DNA of 15,768 nucleotides, taken from positions 1 to 15,768 of the forward strand of contig JBNAVX010000056.1 of assembly GCA_049700155.1 (NCBI GenBank). Reading direction: 5' to 3'. Both the position numbers and the translations under genes were made by a program. Positions 15,627 through 15,768 of this stretch are shown in pieces. The first letter of the stretch is position 1. Every line of letters starts with the position of its first letter. The stretch comes from JACAEY01 sp049700155. GTDB lineage: Bacteria > Nitrospirota > Thermodesulfovibrionia > Thermodesulfovibrionales > SM23-35. Below the pieces are notes generated by a model. It saw only the letters and a list, made by a program, of their open reading frames with translations. It was not told the DNA's origin and made no database searches.

Positions 15627-15718
15627 CAAAGGATGGTGAAAAAAGATGGGGCTGGATATGAAAAATAAGTTGAGTTTATACTTTGCTCAGTATTGGAAAC
15701 CCTTAATACAGATTAAAA

Positions 15719-15768
15719 ATGTCCTACAAAATTGAATTAAAGCCAATAGGTTTTGTGAAAACTGATGC
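15719..15768 (+). CDS. Probable TrmO/TsaA-family tRNA methyltransferase, first codons (cut by window end)
   Basis: An ATG at 15719 opens a frame to the window end reading MSYKIELKPIGFVKTD. The pattern of a short strand followed by PIGFVKT resembles the N-terminus of the TsaA-like (UPF0066, TrmO) family, which methylates t6A37 in tRNA-Thr in some bacteria. Only 16 residues are visible, so this rests on a short pattern. No Shine-Dalgarno site or clear promoter is seen in the 92 bases after comEC. Confidence 0.5.
   Translation, partial: MSYKIELKPIGFVKTD

Noticed and set aside
15658..15735. Small plus-strand frame of 25 codons (MKNKLSLYFAQYWKPLI...) after comEC
   Set aside because: Too short, no family resemblance, no ribosome binding site, and it overlaps the more convincing TrmO-like start in another frame.

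Overview
This is an AT-rich (roughly one third G+C) bacterial window of mostly tightly packed housekeeping genes. It carries twelve protein genes (ten complete in the middle run plus others listed below), one tRNA gene and two genes cut by the window edges. The gene content is that of a diderm or deep-branching anaerobe-like bacterium: a cdaA-cdaR-glmM block, a sigma-54 response regulator, an MTAP-family phosphorylase, GatC (so a tRNA amidotransferase) and a C-terminal RNA-polymerase-binding domain on the UvrD-type helicase. The overall impression fits Nitrospirota (Thermodesulfovibrio-like), but that placement is inference from style and not something the sequence proves.

Layout. Minus strand 1-472 is the N-terminal part of tldD (cut by the window). 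Divergently, on the plus strand, come an MTAP/PNP-family phosphorylase, an NtrC-type regulator, yebC, a DUF502 membrane protein, glmU, glmS, a UvrD/PcrA-type helicase and gatC (543-9901). Gaps in this run are short (3-65 bases) and there are two stop/start overlaps. Then a 325-base gene-free stretch (9902-10226) holds a palindromic repeat island. An initiator tRNA-fMet lies on the minus strand (10227-10303). A second plus-strand operon follows from a good promoter: cdaA, cdaR, glmM, comEC (10478-15626), then the probable start of a TrmO/TsaA-family gene at the right edge.

How the genes work together. GlmS, GlmM and GlmU are all here, so the complete route from fructose-6-phosphate to UDP-GlcNAc, the precursor of peptidoglycan and lipid A, is encoded within about 9 kb. 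glmM is coupled to the c-di-AMP cyclase CdaA and its regulator CdaR, the arrangement known from Firmicutes that links cell-wall precursor supply to c-di-AMP. YebC, GatC and tRNA-fMet serve translation; TldD is a peptide-processing protease; the helicase and ComEC concern DNA repair and DNA uptake.

I see no phage, CRISPR, toxin-antitoxin or defence locus and no clear new multigene system. The most interesting signals are: a helicase with changed ATPase motifs II and III; extended -10 elements on both sides of the tldD/phosphorylase gap placed so that both transcripts would start at the A of the ATG; a phosphorylase with a 6-oxopurine-type base pocket; a perfect 13-bp hairpin inside the DUF502 gene; and the palindromic repeat island next to tRNA-fMet.
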